A stretch of 10,477 nucleotides of DNA, taken from Chloromonas sp. AAM2. Taxonomy: Eukaryota; Chlorophyta; Chlorophyceae; Chlamydomonadales; Chlamydomonadaceae. The stretch is from the NCBI GenBank assembly GCA_004335635.1, contig QAXH01002972.1, positions 2,006 to 12,482 on the forward strand, given 5' to 3'. Position 1 is the first letter of the stretch. The number at the start of each line of letters is the position of its first letter. Positions 1 to 7,010 of the stretch are shown one piece after another. Under the pieces are notes generated by a model. That model was not told the DNA's origin. It ran no database searches and saw only the letters and a list, made by a program, of their open reading frames with translations. Made by a program: the position numbers and the translations under genes.

Positions 1-170
1 CCATATGGCTCCATGTACATCCATGTGGCTCCATATGGCTCCATGTACATCCATGTGGCTCCATATGGGTCCATGTACATCCATGTGGCTCCACATGGCT
101 CCATGTACATCCATGTGGCTCCATGTACATTCATGTGGCTCCACATGGCTCCATGTACATCCATGTGGCT
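1..170. repeat. 30-bp tandem repeat built of 10-bp sub-units
   Basis: Units of ccatatggct/ccatgtacat/ccatgtggct: four full 30-bp copies at 1-120, a 20-bp partial at 121-140, and a last 30-bp copy at 141-170. All three 10-mers are variants of ccatgtggct, so the array is nested. It begins at or before the window edge. Because 30 is a multiple of 3, frames through it stay open and give false repetitive ORFs such as (MYIHVAPYGS)n. Confidence 0.97.
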
Positions 171-252
171 GCAAGGACTGTGCTGGAGGGTAGTGCCAAG
201 GGGCTTCTTGTCGGCACAGGTAAAGCCCCTGCGGCACAGCTGTTCAAGTCGG

Positions 253-257
253 TTACA
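253..257 (-). promoter_or_regulatory. Candidate TGTAA poly(A) signal of the kinase gene
   Basis: TGTAA on the minus strand about 295 bp after the kinase stop. TGTAA is the usual poly(A) signal of chlorophyte algae. A 5-mer is weak evidence alone; assignment is by position only. Confidence 0.3.
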
Positions 258-465
258 CCAAATCCTGTCTGCTGTCAATGGTGCCGCAGTGGTTCCGTTT
301 TCACACATGTTGCTCCTGTTGTTGTTGAATGGCCTTAAGAAGAGGCAGGCGCGGAAGCTGCCGCAACCAGTCAGGGAGCCACGCCGCATACACTTCAACG
401 CTGCAAGCAGTACCAGGTCGTCCGTTTGCAGTTCCCATACGAGGACAGCGCCTGTCTTGTCAGTT

Positions 466-513
466 GGTCTCTTGCATGGTCTCTTGCATGGCCGCATGCA
501 TGGTCGCTTGCAA
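466..513. repeat. 12-bp tandem repeat, four copies
   Basis: ggtctcttgcat twice exactly (466-477, 478-489), then two diverged copies (ggccgcatgcat, ggtcgcttgcaa). It lies just downstream of the kinase stop, so probably in its 3' UTR. Confidence 0.85.
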
Positions 514-552
514 CGGCTGTATCCTGGTCAGCTCGCACATGGTAGCAGTCAC

Positions 553-636
553 TCATGCGATGGTGCAGCCGCACAGGGGTGGTAGCGTGTCTTCAGGAAA
601 GCCCTCCTGCTGGAGCGCGTTCAGACGAGCCACAAC
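553..636 (-). CDS. Kinase exon 12 (C-terminus and stop)
   Basis: After acceptor TGTACCGCAG encodes VVARLNALQQEGFPEDTLPP and LCGCTIA, then TGA at 555-553. RPDMTK/VVARLNAL is the usual final helix of a TKL domain, and the phase agrees. The tail after the domain is only about 17 residues. Confidence 0.88.
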   Translation of the reverse strand, partial: VVARLNALQQEGFPEDTLPPLCGCTIA

Positions 637-3600
637 CTGCGGTACAGCGCGGCACAACTGAATTCTTGCCCTTGCTTCTTTCCTCCTTTGCCCTCTTCCT
701 CCTCCTGGCCCGTTTGTCTCTGATTTTTATCTGCCTTTGCTGAGCAGTCCTCGCCGGACTGAAGACCATGTAACAACAACAAGGGCCAGTGCGTTTTCAA
801 GGAAACCATGGCGTGTGGGGCTGTAGAAGCGCACGTATGGGATGTGGTAGAATGCAGGCGGCTCAAAGCCTGTGTTTGCTCGTGTAAGCGCACAGTGTGC
901 ACTGTCCATGCATGTCCTGTCCCTGGTGACCGGCCCCGTGCGTGCCTGGGCAGAACGACATGTGGTTCGCTGACCTTGGTCATGTCCGGGCGCTGGTTCG
1001 CGTCCTGTGCCCAACAGTCCGTTATGAGAGACTGGAAGGATTGGGGCCACTCATCGTCCAGTGGCGGCCTGCGAATGTGGGAGAATCTTACGGTATGCAT
1101 GAGGAGGAGGTGGCCGGCGAAGATTGAGAATTGCGGCTTCTCATATCGCATGGGCCAATGGGTCGTTTAAGGGTATGGGTCAATCAACAATGAGGTTTTC
1201 CATGAATTTTGTTTCACAAACAACGTAATAAAAGTTTAAAAGTAATTTTGTAAACATTGTGCCGACACTATGCATAACTAGTCTGCCTCACTGGACTCGA
1301 GCGCATCTTAGCCATACTTATAGAAAAGCTGCAGGTTGTAAAAGTCAGGTTGTCTTTTGAAACGGCTCTTGGATTGCCATGCATTTTGGAATATCTGTGC
1401 TTCATGGACACCCCTGTTTCAGTGCTTGTGTCCTTTTACTCAAAAGAAAGGCAACACGTATCCTTTGTCTGCTTGAAACAGACGTATGAGCGTCTTGCCT
1501 GTAACCGTTTGCAACCCGTTGCGCATACGCCTCCACCTCCTCTTCAAGGCCCGAGTGGCAGATGGAGCATATGGTCAAGTAACGGCTGAACAGCTCATAC
1601 CTGCAGAAACGGCAAACCAACTACCAACTAACAATTGTCCATGCGACTAGCCATGAATACCAGCAGCTACACCCGACACTGCATCATATCCGATTGTGAT
1701 GATCACTGAAGCGCCATGGGGCAGCTCAAACATCACATCTGAAAGCCTGACAGGACAGTACTGGGAAAGCAAAAGTCCATATCATCAACCAATGATCGGC
1801 CTGTCGCCATACCAGTTGTCATGCTACGTCCAGAGCAGACTTCAAACAGACGACCAGCCCCAACATCACCCACATGATGACTCCAAAACTGAAAACGTCC
1901 ACCTTTTCCGTGTAGGGTACGTTGTTGAACATCTCAGGGGCCATGTACCTGCGCACACGTGATCGTCACACGTTGCCCTGGCTCACTCTTTTCACTCAAT
2001 CACTGACACACATCACGTTATAGGGTCACACAGAACCGGTTTTGTGGAAAGACGTGAGATGGCAGACTGTGTCTGTCTAAAATCAATCCATTCGTCCATT
2101 TAATCGTGATAGTGGGCCTGTCGCTCACTAGGCTATGTTAAAACTGCACACTAGCCAAGCCCTGGGCAGAGGTTCTGCGCCCATAGCTTGCCCATGCATC
2201 TTGCCCTGCCTGCCTGCTATCACGCACTGTCAACATCCAACGGTCGCATCTGATAGCGGTTTGGCATCGATCCGCATGTACACTGACTCGCATACTCCCT
2301 CCGGGGTAAAGACTCCCATGTCTCACTTTGACTATGACTGGAACAATTTTGATCCTGGCCGCATACGGTTTGCTGACGGCAAATGGTGCGATGAGAGTAT
2401 GGTTCAGCTCAAGAGCTCAAGGCACATCACAAACTGATACAACTTGTACGTTGAGACGTATCCAACTAACCACAGACGACCAGCAACACTACATTAAAAC
2501 ACGACCACGATTCCAGACACCCAGCCAGAGGACTTCCTCATACCCCGCTGCTGCTAATGGCACTCACATGAGCGTCCCTGTCTTGCCGCTCAGCTGCTCC
2601 GTTAATCTGGCTGATGCCACTGACGTGAGGGTCGCGCTTGGTCCCGACCGGCCAGGGGCGGAGAGGTGAGAAGGGAGGGTGGCAGCTGGCGATCTGAACG
2701 CCGCACCAAATGTTGAGCTGCGCAGTGCCTTGGGCTGTGTGCGCATACTGCGCATGCGTGTCACCGCCTGCGTGTACAGTGCGTCCTGGTCCTGAGTCCT
2801 GCAACCACGCACACACACACGCAACGGCTAAGCAGTCACAGCCTCACGAATGCAGAAGCTCACGGCAAACAAGCGCAACGTGCAGGCAATGTCAAAGCAG
2901 CATATGCAGAACCTCACGGCACACTGAATTGTGTCCTTCATCACCTTCTCAGTTGTAGCCCGGTTGCCTGGCACGGCATGCTTGCTGTACCAGAATGAAT
3001 GAATGCGACAATGGCACCTCTGGCACCCTGGACAGGTCAAAGATGCAATGCTTGATGTACCATCCGAATCGCTTGCTATCTGTCAGCATTCACATCTTTG
3101 ACCTGTTCAGGGGGCCCTGTGGGGCCGTTGCCGCATTCAAACCACAGCAAATCACGCACGATTTCATGCCAAGTCCAGTCAACTGCAGTCTCACACCCAG
3201 ACAGCGGCACAGATTCACCTTCTATATTGAGTGAGCATCACCCATTCAGCCTTCCTCTGTTAGCTATGATCTGTTAGCTATCATCTGTTAGCTATATTAT
3301 GATTAAATTTCAAGGGTGCTCTTTACAGGTAAGCAGAGCTAGCACCTGTGTTTTGTCTTCCGACACTCATCACGGGACCACACTCACGTCATGGACATGG
3401 CCCTGTTGTTGTGGTGTTGGCTCCTGGTGCGGCTGGCAGTTGCCTTGCGGGTCACACCCGCCAAACCAAAGTCAGCGAGCTTGGCCTCGGATTTGTCAGC
3501 GGACAGGAGAACGTTCTCCATCTTCAGATCGCGATGAATGACCTGCAGAGTGGGTGGACGGTTGGGGTTAGATTTAAGTTGAGAAGCATGCGTGCACACT

Positions 3601-6600
3601 ACATGGTGTAAAATGAACTGCGTGACCTGAGCGCAGGAGTGTTAAGATTAGGATTAGGGTTAGAGGAGTGCGTGTCCACTACATTCCGTAAATTGAGTTA
3701 CCTGTGCGTTCCTGTCCAGTCGCAGGACACATTTATTCACATGGCCTGAAGGCCTCCCAATGGCGATGACAATGCCGCCTGTGGGAATCATCAACATTTT
3801 TCCTGTGATGCGTTCCGATTGTGAACAAGGTGGACAACATGCGTTGACAACGTGCTCCTAAAGATCGCCATGCCACGCGCGCACCGTGGGGTTTGCTGAG
3901 TGTAGATACGCGAGCGCACTCGCCACCTGTGAGCACCACTGCAGCGCCTGGCGGTACGTGTACACGCGCGCCCTGCTCTGCATCTGTGAGGTCACAAGCT
4001 GCTTCAAGGTCCCGCCACCCATAAACTCCTGAATGCAACGCAAAACAAACACGGCCATTACAGCCATCACTCCTGCCGGACCCTTGCAGCTGCATGGTTA
4101 AGGTGTTTAACCCTAACTGAGGGTTTGCACTTGTAAGGTCAAAGGTCTGGCCGCCCATAATTGCTGGAAGCCATGTCTTTTCCTAACCCAGTCTGATCAA
4201 TAATTTGATGTGGATGTAGCCGACAGCACACAAGTGGCTAACTTCCAGCAGGCCCTGCCATGCTCAACTTGCCCCGGATATCTATCTATCTATCTATCTA
4301 TCTGTCTATCTATCCATCCATCCATCCATCTATCTATCTATCTGTCTATCTATCTATCTATCTATCTATCTGATAATCTACATCTGTCCACACGTCATTG
4401 CTTGCATGAAGGTTCCATGCCCTCACCCACCTCCACCAGGTACATGGTGGCCATGCTCGACTCCTCACTCGAGCTGTCCGCACTGCCCATGCCCAGGTAC
4501 TGCACCACGTGTCTGAGTAACAGACAAAAACGTGTTCTCATCAGCACCGGACATGCAAGCACATCAGCGGCCTGATACATCAACACCATGTTAGGTGTTG
4601 TATGGCCCACAACAACTATGGTTCAAACCTGTATGTTGAGCTGTGAAGACATGGGATAGCGAATCACGCACTTCTCACCCCAGGCAAGTGAACATGCAGC
4701 CGGAGCTTGTCAGCAGCTGCCGTAGCCATGCTGTCAAATGCGGTTCAGCGACCCTGTACAAGACCTGATGTGCAAGAGTGTCCTGCACAGGGAAGGTGCT
4801 TGCAACAGCAGATACCGGAGCCACCGCACGTACTTCTCATATTCAGTAAGGCAACGACCCCTAGGCCTGGCCCAACCTGCGCTCGTGTTGACCCCAGTCC
4901 TTACCTGTGTTTGAGCTTCCTCAGCAGTGCGCACTCCTTGACAAAGCACTCCAGTTCAGTGGGGTCTGAGCACGTGGGACAGAGACACTGGCATGGGTGA
5001 GAGATGGACCGGACAAACAACAGGCAAGCCCTGTGCCCACCTTGCACCTGTCACTGGTCTTGTTGTTGCCACCTGACCTCCCTTTTGCTGCCCGAGAAAA
5101 CTCGTCTCCCTTCGTCCCGCTCAAAACCTTTCTGATTCCAACGCAAAGGCTGCCTTCCAGCCTTGGACTGGCCAGCACGTGTTTGATAGGACCACTCTCT
5201 TCCAAATTCAATCCTGCATTCTGTAAGGATTCCTCCATCCTGTACTCGACTACAGGCAACATCCACCCCACATCAAGCGCACACATCCAGCTCCCAGCGA
5301 GCGCACGCACTCAAGCTGCCGTCACGTGCCTGATAGAATCTCTGGCTTGAGTTTCTTGACCGCCACCACCACAGGCGTACTGCTGTCTGCGGGAGTATAC
5401 TCGCACTGCGCACAACCAAGGCCAGGCGGGGCGTGAGTGCGTGGGAGCCTTTGCACGCTTGCAGATGGAGCAGTCAGGCAGTAGGAGATGGAGCAATCAG
5501 GCAGAAAATTGACAGTGGAGTGGCCATGCCATGAAAAAGATGAGCGTTTTCATGCCATTGGCTGTCAACTTGCACGCCATTGAGGCATGGACTCAGGCCC
5601 TTGGTTGATGTACCAGTGGCCAGGCAATCTGCTGTTGCTGTGGTGTTGATACGATCTCGTGGCATGACAGGCAGCAAGAACTGTACGTTACCAGTGCCCA
5701 TGCCGGTGAACAGCTTCACTCAATCTTGTGCCTTGCTCCAGTCAACTGAATTGCCACAGAGGCTCTTGCATGGCTTGCTAGCGTTCGCGTTCAGTGCATG
5801 TGGGCCCCCCTGATGTGATTAATGTATATACAGAGAATATGACATGACCTGTATGCATATGGCTAGTGCAGACGTGGAATGGCAGACCACACCTTTTCCA
5901 CCGTGGCAAAGGCACCTTGACCTGCACAAGCACACGTGCATCGCATGCATTACATGCATCACATGCATCACATGCGTCACATGCATCATGAACCACGTGA
6001 ACCACACAAAGAGCGCATGCAGTTGAACATGTTGCATGCCAATGGCTGCCATGAGCCAGTAAGTCATGTGCAGAACAGGAGCCACGTGCCTGCAGCTGCC
6101 ATTAAACAGAAAGCTATGGGAGCCATGGGGCAGGTTGGCTGCCTGCAACTGCCATTAAACAGTAAGCCACTAAATGACCTGTGTGTAACAGTGTGTCAGC
6201 ACAGTGACAAGTGACCGAATCAAGTCCAGGTGCTGTCATGAAAGGCGTCCATTGCACATGCAAGGAGAGCGCTGGAGCATGTATGCTGATGTGGCATGAC
6301 GAACACATACCCAGCAGTTTCAACCGCTTGATCTGAGCAGGCGCTATCTTGTTTACGTCATGCTGATCACGGAGGGTCACAAAGCCACCAGATGCCTTCA
6401 ACTCCATTTTGATTTGGCTCCTGCGCATGGGAAGCCCATGGAGTTTCATTCTCTTTGGCTCTGGATGGTGCATGGCAAGCTTGATGCTTGAGTTGCATAA
6501 GACTTGAAAAGGCTCTGGATGGTGTTTGTTTTCCCTCCCTCCTTCCCCCGCCCCCGCTGAGCAGTCCTCCCCAGACTGAAGGCCATGTAAACAACAGCAA

Positions 6601-7010
6601 CAACAACAACAACAACAACGGCTCTGGATGGTGTGGCGGGCTTGAGTAGTCACCAAAGAGTGTTTGATTACGCTTAAACGTGATGGGCGGTTGGTAGAAC
6701 GGGTGTATGCCCATGTGCCCATGTGCCAAGGCATGAATTTATTCACAAGATGATGGAACAGGACAAAATCCTATCATGCAGATATCAAAGGCAAGAACGT
6801 GCCTGAGGACGAAATGGGAGGGTCTGGGAAGCAAACACCGTAACTGACGGAAAATTGCGGATTAAATGTGCTCGGCATAAGCTGGCTGACGGTTGTCACA
6901 ACTTACACGGAGGTGGTCCATTTGTTGCTGCTGTTGCTGGTGAGGGCCTTGCCCGTCGCTCCTTGGTTGTCAATGCTCTCTTGCGATGTTAGGCCGGTTG
7001 CATCAGCCAT
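553..7010 (-). CDS. TKL-type protein kinase, 12 exons, 371 residues
   Basis: Minus-strand gene. Coding exons in transcription order: 7010-6907, 6420-6311, 5921-5893, 5405-5330, 4965-4905, 4512-4431, 4028-3885, 3542-3388, 1948-1874, 1600-1499, 1068-975, 636-553. They total 1116 bases and join in one frame with no internal stop. The protein has a complete kinase core: glycine loop LLGQGAFATVEKC (residues 70-82), VAVK lysine K98, helix-C glutamate E117 in FVKECALLRKLKH, HRDLKMEN (205-212), DFG (226-228), YMAPE (255-259), DVFSFG (271-276) and QRPDM (338-342). All catalytic residues are present, so it should be an active kinase; the HRDLKxxN loop suggests Ser/Thr specificity. The first 50 or so residues are Ser/Asn/Gln-rich with no domain seen. 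No signal peptide or membrane segment is visible, so a soluble protein is inferred. Closest family by style is plant/algal TKL; the substrate is unknown. Confidence 0.9.
739..782 (+). mobile_element. Old copy of a short (CAA)n-tailed retroposon, in intron 11
   Basis: Reads gctgagcagtcctcgccgga then ctgaagaccatgtaacaacaacaa, preceded by a long pyrimidine-rich stretch from about 668. CAGTCC-TCGCC-GGACTG is a perfect 6-bp stem with a 5-nt loop. The 6526-6619 copy has the same hairpin, the AAGRCCATGTAA block and the AAC/CAA tail. No clear target-site duplication is left here. Confidence 0.6.
975..1068 (-). CDS. Kinase exon 11 (subdomain XI)
   Basis: Encodes PPLDDEWPQSFQSLI, TDCWAQDANQRPDMTK, including the conserved QRP arginine. 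Acceptor ACATTCGCAG, donor GTCAGC after AAG, phase 0. The reading frame stays open into the intron for some 80 residues, but that stretch is intron and includes a retroposon copy. Confidence 0.93.
1499..1600 (-). CDS. Kinase exon 10 (helices F-G)
   Basis: Encodes YELFSRYLT, a Cys-containing insert (ICSICHSGLEEE), then VEAYAQRVANGY. Acceptor TTTCTGCAG. It ends TACAG followed by GCAAGA, a GC donor; the join gives GYRPPLDDEWP, the conserved green-lineage TKL pattern. A GT alternative further on (CATAC followed by GTCTGT) would also keep frame but would insert six residues into this motif. Confidence 0.9.
1874..1948 (-). CDS. Kinase exon 9 (APE and subdomain IX)
   Basis: Encodes YMAPEMFNNVPYTEKVDVF then SFGVI. 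Acceptor GTGCGCAG, donor GTGGGT after ATCAT. It follows a 1439-bp intron, the longest in the gene; the one-base lead-in G completes the Thr codon started in exon 8. Confidence 0.95.
2850..2924. repeat. Diverged direct repeat, 21 bp, 54-bp offset
   Basis: atgcagaagctcacggcaaac at 2850-2870 and atgcagaacctcacggcacac at 2904-2924 (19 of 21 identical), in intron 8. Confidence 0.8.
3022..3116. repeat. Long intronic hairpin (inverted repeat)
   Basis: Left arm 3022-3045 pairs with right arm 3093-3116: 24 positions with 22 Watson-Crick pairs, one G.T (3031/3107) and one A/G mismatch (3025/3113). The core acaggtcaaagatg / catctttgacctgt is perfect over 14 bp. After a small asymmetric gap, 3047-3052 pairs with 3085-3090 for six more. 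The loop is about 32 nt. It lies in kinase intron 8. Confidence 0.9.
3257..3298. repeat. 14-bp tandem repeat, three copies
   Basis: ctgttagctatgat, ctgttagctatcat, ctgttagctatatt at 3257, 3271 and 3285, in kinase intron 8 close to its 5' end (about 90 nt from the donor at 3387). Confidence 0.93.
3388..3542 (-). CDS. Kinase exon 8 (HRD catalytic loop and DFG)
   Basis: Encodes VIHRDLKMENVLLSADKSEA, KLADFGLAG and a basic activation loop rich in Arg, Thr and Ser with an HHNN tract. Acceptor CTCTGCAG, donor GTGAGT (strong). The activation segment from DFG to APE is about 30 residues with several Ser/Thr that could be phosphorylated. Confidence 0.95.
3561..3708. repeat. Degenerate duplication with telomere-like TTAGGG tract
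   Basis: Two copies about 79 bp apart share gcgtg..cactacat..gtaaa (3590-3612 and 3669-3691), each preceded by gggttag. Between them lies ttaagattaggattagggtt, similar to telomeric TTTAGGG/TTAGGG. It is in kinase intron 7. The tract is too short and diverged to call a true interstitial telomere. Confidence 0.6.
3885..4028 (-). CDS. Kinase exon 7 (hinge to helix E)
   Basis: 48 codons, EFMGGGTLKQLV... to ALAYLHSANPT: the hinge, helix D and helix E. Acceptor TGCATTCAG; donor GTGCGC is weak, but the phase-0 junction NPT/VIHRDLK is exactly what the family requires. Confidence 0.92.
4279..4372. repeat. (TATC/TCCA)n microsatellite
   Basis: About 94 bp of tatc units interrupted by tgtc and a block of tcca, in kinase intron 6. 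The open plus-strand frame across it (YLSIYLSI...) is an artefact. Confidence 0.98.
4431..4512 (-). CDS. Kinase exon 6 (subdomains IV-V)
   Basis: Encodes HVVQYLGMGS, an acidic/serine insert (ADSSSEESS), then MATMYLVE leading into the hinge. Acceptor GTTACTCAG, donor GTGGGT, phase 0 out. The Ser/Glu insert lies between strands beta-4 and beta-5. Confidence 0.92.
4905..4965 (-). CDS. Kinase exon 5 (helix C)
   Basis: 61 nt encoding PTELECFVKECALLRKLKH with the helix-C glutamate. Acceptor GTGCTCAG, donor GTAAGG. Phases 1 in and 2 out match both neighbours. Confidence 0.92.
5330..5405 (-). CDS. Kinase exon 4 (VAVK lysine, subdomain II)
   Basis: Starts CEYTPADSST after acceptor TGCGCAG, contains VVVAVKKLKPEILS with the ATP-anchoring lysine, and ends TCAG before GCACGT. 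A GC donor is required for phase: joining to the next exon gives Asp-Pro-Thr. The nearby GT (at 5325) would put the next exon out of frame and into a stop. Confidence 0.88.
5530..5554. repeat. Short intronic hairpin
   Basis: catgaaaa (5530-5537) pairs perfectly with ttttcatg (5547-5554) around a 9-nt loop; with gaps the pairing extends outward to about 5523-5562. It lies in kinase intron 3. Confidence 0.6.
5893..5921 (-). CDS. Kinase microexon 3 (glycine-rich loop)
   Basis: Only 29 nt. After acceptor TTGTGCAG it supplies two bases completing a Gly codon, then QGAFATVEK, then donor GTGTGG. It is the only piece that joins KLL(G) of exon 2 to CEYTP of exon 4 in phase and it carries the expected nucleotide-binding loop. 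The third glycine of GxGxxG is Ala (GQGAFA). Confidence 0.88.
5935..5988. repeat. 9-bp tandem repeat, six copies, upstream of the microexon
   Basis: Units cgtgcatcg, catgcatta, catgcatca, catgcatca, catgcgtca, catgcatca. On the transcribed strand it occupies about 12-66 nt upstream of the microexon acceptor (AG at 5923-5922), where branch point and polypyrimidine tract would be expected. Confidence 0.93.
6031..6175. repeat. Degenerate 50-53-bp tandem repeat, three copies
   Basis: ctgccattaaacagaaagc at 6096 and ctgccattaaacagtaagc at 6149 (53 bp apart), with a weaker copy ctgccatgagccagtaagtc at 6046 (50 bp before). The upstream cgtgcctgcagctgcc/ggctgcctgcaactgcc block is repeated too. It lies in kinase intron 2. 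Confidence 0.8.
6311..6420 (-). CDS. Kinase exon 2 (pre-domain and start of P-loop)
   Basis: Begins after an acceptor CGCAG and encodes SQIKMELKASGG... through KRLKLL, ending on the first base of the first P-loop glycine before donor GTATGT. Phase 2 in, phase 1 out. It links the variable N-terminus to the catalytic domain. Confidence 0.85.
6511..6634 (+). mobile_element. Short retroposon (SINE-like) with 15-bp target-site duplication
   Basis: An insert of about 94 bp (6526-6619) is flanked by the perfect direct repeat ggctctggatggtgt (6511-6525 and 6620-6634). It has a pyrimidine-rich 5' part, a hairpin cagtcctccccagactg, the block aaggccatgtaaac, and an (AAC)n tail that ends at the right duplication: the hallmarks of target-primed reverse transcription. 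It is non-coding. It lies in kinase intron 1, in antisense to the gene. A further 14-bp copy of the flank sequence at 6457-6470 shows that the target was already locally duplicated. Confidence 0.72.
6907..7010 (-). CDS. Kinase exon 1 with probable start codon
   Basis: Encodes MADATGLTSQESIDN and continues Ser/Asn-rich for 34 codons plus 2 nt. The ATG at 7010-7008 has a good context (G at -3, G at +4), and an in-frame TAG lies 18 codons upstream at 7064-7062, which favours this start. The exon ends in TCCGT followed by a consensus GTAAGT donor. Its phase (2) fits the next exon. A possible acceptor overlaps the upstream TAG (AG at 7063-7062), so an extra 5' exon remains possible. Confidence 0.7.

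Larger units (their letters stand above)
171..552 (-). other. Kinase 3' UTR / downstream flank
   Basis: No gene seen. It lies directly after the kinase stop and contains the 12-bp repeat, a candidate TGTAA poly(A) signal and, at about 310-345 on the minus strand, an AAGGCCATTCAACAACAACA stretch resembling the tail of the retroposons in introns 1 and 11. Confidence 0.6.
1949..3387 (-). other. Kinase intron 8 (1439 bp)
   Basis: The longest intron of the gene, between the DFG exon and the APE exon. Beyond the repeats listed separately (54-bp-offset repeat, hairpin, 14-bp repeat) and a short (CA)n near 2808-2821, I see no gene on either strand. Confidence 0.85.

Noticed and set aside
13..585. 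Plus-strand 190-codon open frame starting in the 30-bp array
   Set aside because: Open because the repeat unit is a multiple of three; beyond the array its composition is not protein-like and it is antisense to the last kinase exon.
621..1151. Minus frame of 176 codons holding the kinase C-terminal motif plus about 80 more residues
   Set aside because: The extra residues are read through intron 11, including a retroposon copy. The AAG/GTCAGC donor joined to 636 restores the normal TKL C-terminus in phase.
4210..4575. Plus-strand frame with YLSIYLSI repeats
   Set aside because: Translation of the microsatellite; antisense to kinase exon 6 and intron 6.
6114..6746. Minus 210-codon open frame
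   Set aside because: Only its 6420-6311 part is exon; the rest is AAC tail of the retroposon (a poly-Cys or poly-Leu run) and intron 1 and 2 sequence.
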